The notes under the pieces are model-generated. The model was not told the DNA's origin. It ran no database searches and worked only from the letters and a program-made list of their open reading frames with translations. Shown in pieces: positions 19,456 through 21,680 of a stretch of 21,680 nucleotides of DNA. Position 1 is the first letter of the stretch. Each line of letters starts with the position of its first letter. The position numbers and the translations under genes are program-made. The stretch is from a virus. The DNA is taken from positions 1-21,680 of the IMG/VR virus record IMGVR_UViG_3300025872_000355; one strand, 5' to 3'.

Positions 19456-21095
19456 AGCGGGATCAGGTTCCAGTCGGTTTCGGTTTCGGCCGACGTGGAC
19501 GCGACAGCCAGGGCGTTCACCAGGGCCGCGATCCCGTCGATCTTCTCGCGGCTCTTAGCCTTGTCCGGCTTGATGCTCCCGGTGCTGTCCGTGAAACAGC
19601 AAACGTTATTCGCGTTCCATGCCAGGACGGGATGCCCTCCGTGCCGCAGCTTCTTCTCGACCACCAGGGCCTCGAGGAGCTTGGTCGGAGCGTTGAGCGT
19701 GCCCGTCCTCTGTGTCACAGACTGGACCAGGATTCCCGCTGATTGAAGTCGCGAGGCCACCGCGCCGATGTTCCACGGGTCCGCCGCTACACACTGCACG
19801 TCGTACCGCTCCGCCAGCTCGATCAGGTCCGCGGCGACCTTGTCGTGGTCGAGCCGAGCCCCTTCCGTGACCGTGACGAACCCGTCGCGGATCCACGAGT
19901 CGTATGGGATTCGGTCACGCGAAATCCGCTCTTGGACTGTCTCGCGTGGCACCCAGTACCTCATGTCGACGTCGTAGTGGCCGTCGGACGACTTCGCGAC
20001 GATGGCCGCCGCCGTCATGTCGAGGTTCGATGCCAGGTCGATACCGATCCAGACGTTGCGTCCATCCAGCGGCTCCGGCGGCGTCGAGCAGGCGGACCAC
20101 TGGTCCGGGTCCAGGAAACGGCCGTCGGGCTCCGTCCAGATGTTTAAGGAATAACGGAGCCACTGCGATCTCTTCCGTGGATTCGTCAGCGAGTCCTTCC
20201 AGTCGTCCCGGAACTCGTCCTCCGGGAAGGCGATCCCCATCGACGGGTTCGCTTTGCGCCAGACCACAGGATCGTCCGGGTCGTCCTTCGACGGGTCGGC
20301 GGCGTAGATCAGTCCGAGGAACGTCGAGTTGGCGGACGGGTCCCGCTGCACGAGCTCGCAGTCCGTCCACCACTGCCAGCCGACGCCGTTGCGGTCGTCA
20401 CCGGCGGTCGAGATCGAGACGACGAGTCCGTTCGCTGTACCGCGTGTCGCGTATGTCAGGGCCGTCACAAGGTCCGGCGACTTGAAGCTATGGATCTCGT
20501 CGAGGATCACCGATCCGTTCAGCCCTTCGTTTCGCCAGCTGTCGGAGGAAAGACAACGGATTTCCTTCCCGGTCTCGCGGTTCCGGATGATGCTTCGCGA
20601 GTCGACTACCTCGAGCATCTGCGAGAGCAGGGGAGAGGCCTCGACGCTCTGCCGGACCATGCGATACATGGTCCTGGCCTGGAGCCGGTCGTTCGCGGCG
20701 AGGAAGACGTCCTGGGCCGGTGCGTGGGCCACCAGGAGGTACTGGGCGAGCTGGCTCATTAGCGAGCTCTTCCTATTTTTTTTCGGAACGAAGATCCCGG
20801 CCCTGCGGAACCGCAGGCGGCCGTCCGGCCGACGCCATCCGAAGAGTGGCCGAATGACCTGGTCCTTCTGCCACTCGATCAGCTCGATCGGTTTCGGCTC
20901 GCCGCCCGACTCGTCCGGGTGGCGGCAGAGCGTCTCGATGAACTCGACGACCAGGTCGGCGGCCTCGGGGTTCCACTTGTAGCCTGGAACGTACTCGGGG
21001 CGATCGCTGCCGTCGGCCTTCGGCCGCGGCTTACGCGTGGCGGACCTTGAGACGGGCGAGGAGCGCTTCCTCGCGGCTGGTTTCTTCTTTGCCAT
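19452..21095 (-). CDS. terL: Terminase large subunit, 547 aa
   Basis: Packages DNA into the prohead with an N-terminal ATPase and a C-terminal nuclease. After a basic leader, the P-loop region is GIFVPKKNRKSS (about 101-111). Walker B with catalytic acid is NGSVILDE (199-200), followed by a coupling motif near 222-232 (GLVVSISTAGDD). Nuclease acids are D352 (WIGIDLASNLD), D439 (CVAADPWNI) and D520 (SREKIDGIAALVNAL). Length is normal for the HK97/Terminase_1 type. The start at 21095 overlaps the small terminase gene by 65 bases in another frame; AGGA lies about 9 bases upstream. Confidence 0.94.
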   Translation of the reverse strand: MAKKKPAARKRSSPVSRSATRKPRPKADGSDRPEYVPGYKWNPEAADLVVEFIETLCRHPDESGGEPKPIELIEWQKDQVIRPLFGWRRPDGRLRFRRAGIFVPKKNRKSSLMSQLAQYLLVAHAPAQDVFLAANDRLQARTMYRMVRQSVEASPLLSQMLEVVDSRSIIRNRETGKEIRCLSSDSWRNEGLNGSVILDEIHSFKSPDLVTALTYATRGTANGLVVSISTAGDDRNGVGWQWWTDCELVQRDPSANSTFLGLIYAADPSKDDPDDPVVWRKANPSMGIAFPEDEFRDDWKDSLTNPRKRSQWLRYSLNIWTEPDGRFLDPDQWSACSTPPEPLDGRNVWIGIDLASNLDMTAAAIVAKSSDGHYDVDMRYWVPRETVQERISRDRIPYDSWIRDGFVTVTEGARLDHDKVAADLIELAERYDVQCVAADPWNIGAVASRLQSAGILVQSVTQRTGTLNAPTKLLEALVVEKKLRHGGHPVLAWNANNVCCFTDSTGSIKPDKAKSREKIDGIAALVNALAVASTSAETETDWNLIPL

Positions 21096-21513
21096 CCGTG
21101 GCGTCCTGTGGGAGCCGGCTGTCGGCCGCAGCCGTCATGCCGAATTCCTTGGCGTAGGTCAGGTAGTCGCGGCGGGCATCGCGAAGTAGTCGTGCCACTG
21201 GGCTCGCCGCCTGGCCTTTGTCCGTCGCTGTGATCCATCCCTCTTCGGCGAGCTGCGTGGCCAGCTGCCGGCAGTCCGCGAAAAGATGGCACAGGATCGC
21301 GAACGACTCCACGAGCTCGGGGCGTAGCCGGCCCGACGCGATCAGCGCTCCGGCGTGGTCATGCCAGAAGACGGACGCCAGAGCTCGAGCTGCGACGTGT
21401 TCCGGCTCGACGACCAAGGCTTCGGCGGGAGGCCGTGGACGACGGGACAGTGTGTTGCGTCCGCGGATGGATTCGGAGCTGCCGGGTTGTGGACGAGGGC
21501 CGCGCGTTCCCAT
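21031..21513 (-). CDS. terS: Terminase small subunit (P27-like), 160 aa
   Basis: The start at 21513 is chosen because the protein opens MGTRGPRPQPGSSESIRGRN, the characteristic P27-family beginning, and GGGGAG lies 9 bases upstream. Earlier residues in the frame are unlike the family. The body has helical segments (AARALASVFWHDHAGALIAS, LVESFAILCHLFADCRQLAT, QLAEEGWITATDKGQAASPV, ARLLRDARRDYLTYAKEFGM). It recognises phage DNA and brings the large subunit to it. The neighbouring HNH nuclease upstream supports a cos-type or HNH-dependent packaging system. Confidence 0.85.
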   Translation of the reverse strand: MGTRGPRPQPGSSESIRGRNTLSRRPRPPAEALVVEPEHVAARALASVFWHDHAGALIASGRLRPELVESFAILCHLFADCRQLATQLAEEGWITATDKGQAASPVARLLRDARRDYLTYAKEFGMTAAADSRLPQDATDGKEETSREEALLARLKVRHA

Positions 21514-21596
21514 TTTCAAAAACTCCCCACAAATTCGCGTCGAGCGGGCGTGGGGTCGTGGACAAAATGGCAGGTTTTCGTCCGACCCCACCCCTG

Positions 21597-21680
21597 TCAC
21601 GTTGACAGGTGGCCCTTCCTGCGTTGTTCCTCTCTCGTCTTTCGCCCGTGGCATGAGTCGCACAGCACTTGTAGATTCGC
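21597..21680 (-). CDS. HNH endonuclease, C-terminal end (runs off right edge)
   Basis: The last 27 codons of a minus-strand gene are visible, beginning ANLQVLCDSCHGRKTREEQR and ending HLST at the TGA (21597-21599). 'NLQVLCxxCHxxKT' is the hallmark C-terminal end of small phage HNH nucleases: two zinc cysteines, the final His and the basic KT turn. Such enzymes lie directly before terS in many HK97-like phages and cooperate with TerL in making genome ends. It is separated from terS by 83 bases. The catalytic N-terminal part lies outside the window. Confidence 0.85.
   Translation of the reverse strand, partial: ANLQVLCDSCHGRKTREEQRRKGHLST

Noticed and set aside
1-21680. CRISPR array, insertion sequence or transposase
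   Set aside because: No regularly spaced direct repeats with unique spacers, no terminal inverted repeats flanking a transposase and no transposase motifs were seen.

Overview
The window is part of a temperate, HK97-type siphovirus genome (or an assembled provirus form). It is GC-rich, and nearly every gene reads on the minus strand from the right edge to the left. The likely host is a member of the Planctomycetota. This rests on protein style: cysteine-rich GACC/CC-type modules, several small Cys-pair proteins, and tail proteins of a kind I associate with planctomycete phages. No host gene is present to prove it.

Layout, in order of transcription (right to left). At 21680-17250: the C-terminal end of an HNH nuclease, small terminase (P27-like), large terminase, HK97 portal, and a prohead protease that carries a second, HAD-like domain at its C-terminus. 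At 17260-14630: an unusual accessory cassette between protease and capsid genes, holding a 51-aa zinc-ribbon protein, two small hydrophobic proteins, a membrane-anchored papain-like (C1) cysteine peptidase, a small membrane protein and a Cys-rich membrane-anchored protein. It is a candidate lysis or envelope-processing cassette. At 14533-10086: major capsid protein, head-tail connector, head closure, gp10-like and tail-completion proteins, two paralogous tail-tube-like proteins, and a tail-assembly chaperone pair joined by an apparent -1 frameshift on A7. At 10105-4030: tape measure (516 aa), distal tail/baseplate-type proteins, Cys-rich tail-region proteins, and a TTG-started fibre with a collagen-like stretch, duplicated HVH repeats and a LamG lectin domain. 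At 4002-2245: a metallophosphoesterase, a dATP/dGTP-diphosphohydrolase-like protein and a small hypothetical protein.

The integration module is at 783-2306. A tyrosine integrase reads rightward, convergent with the late operon. An excisionase-like wHTH gene reads leftward. Between them lies a noncoding region with the 3' half of a tRNA-Arg(ACG) and phased GGAACC repeats, which fits an attP. Phage-like small genes continue beyond this att site to the left edge, so the sequence looks like the circular or excised form rather than an integrated prophage end.

Most minus-strand genes overlap by ATGA/GTGA/TTGA or TGATG junctions or abut, which suggests a single coupled late transcript. Punctuation is visible around the capsid gene, which is flanked by hairpins on both sides. 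The features I consider least ordinary are the protease-HAD fusion, the papain-like peptidase cassette inside the head module, the attP architecture and the A7 frameshift site.
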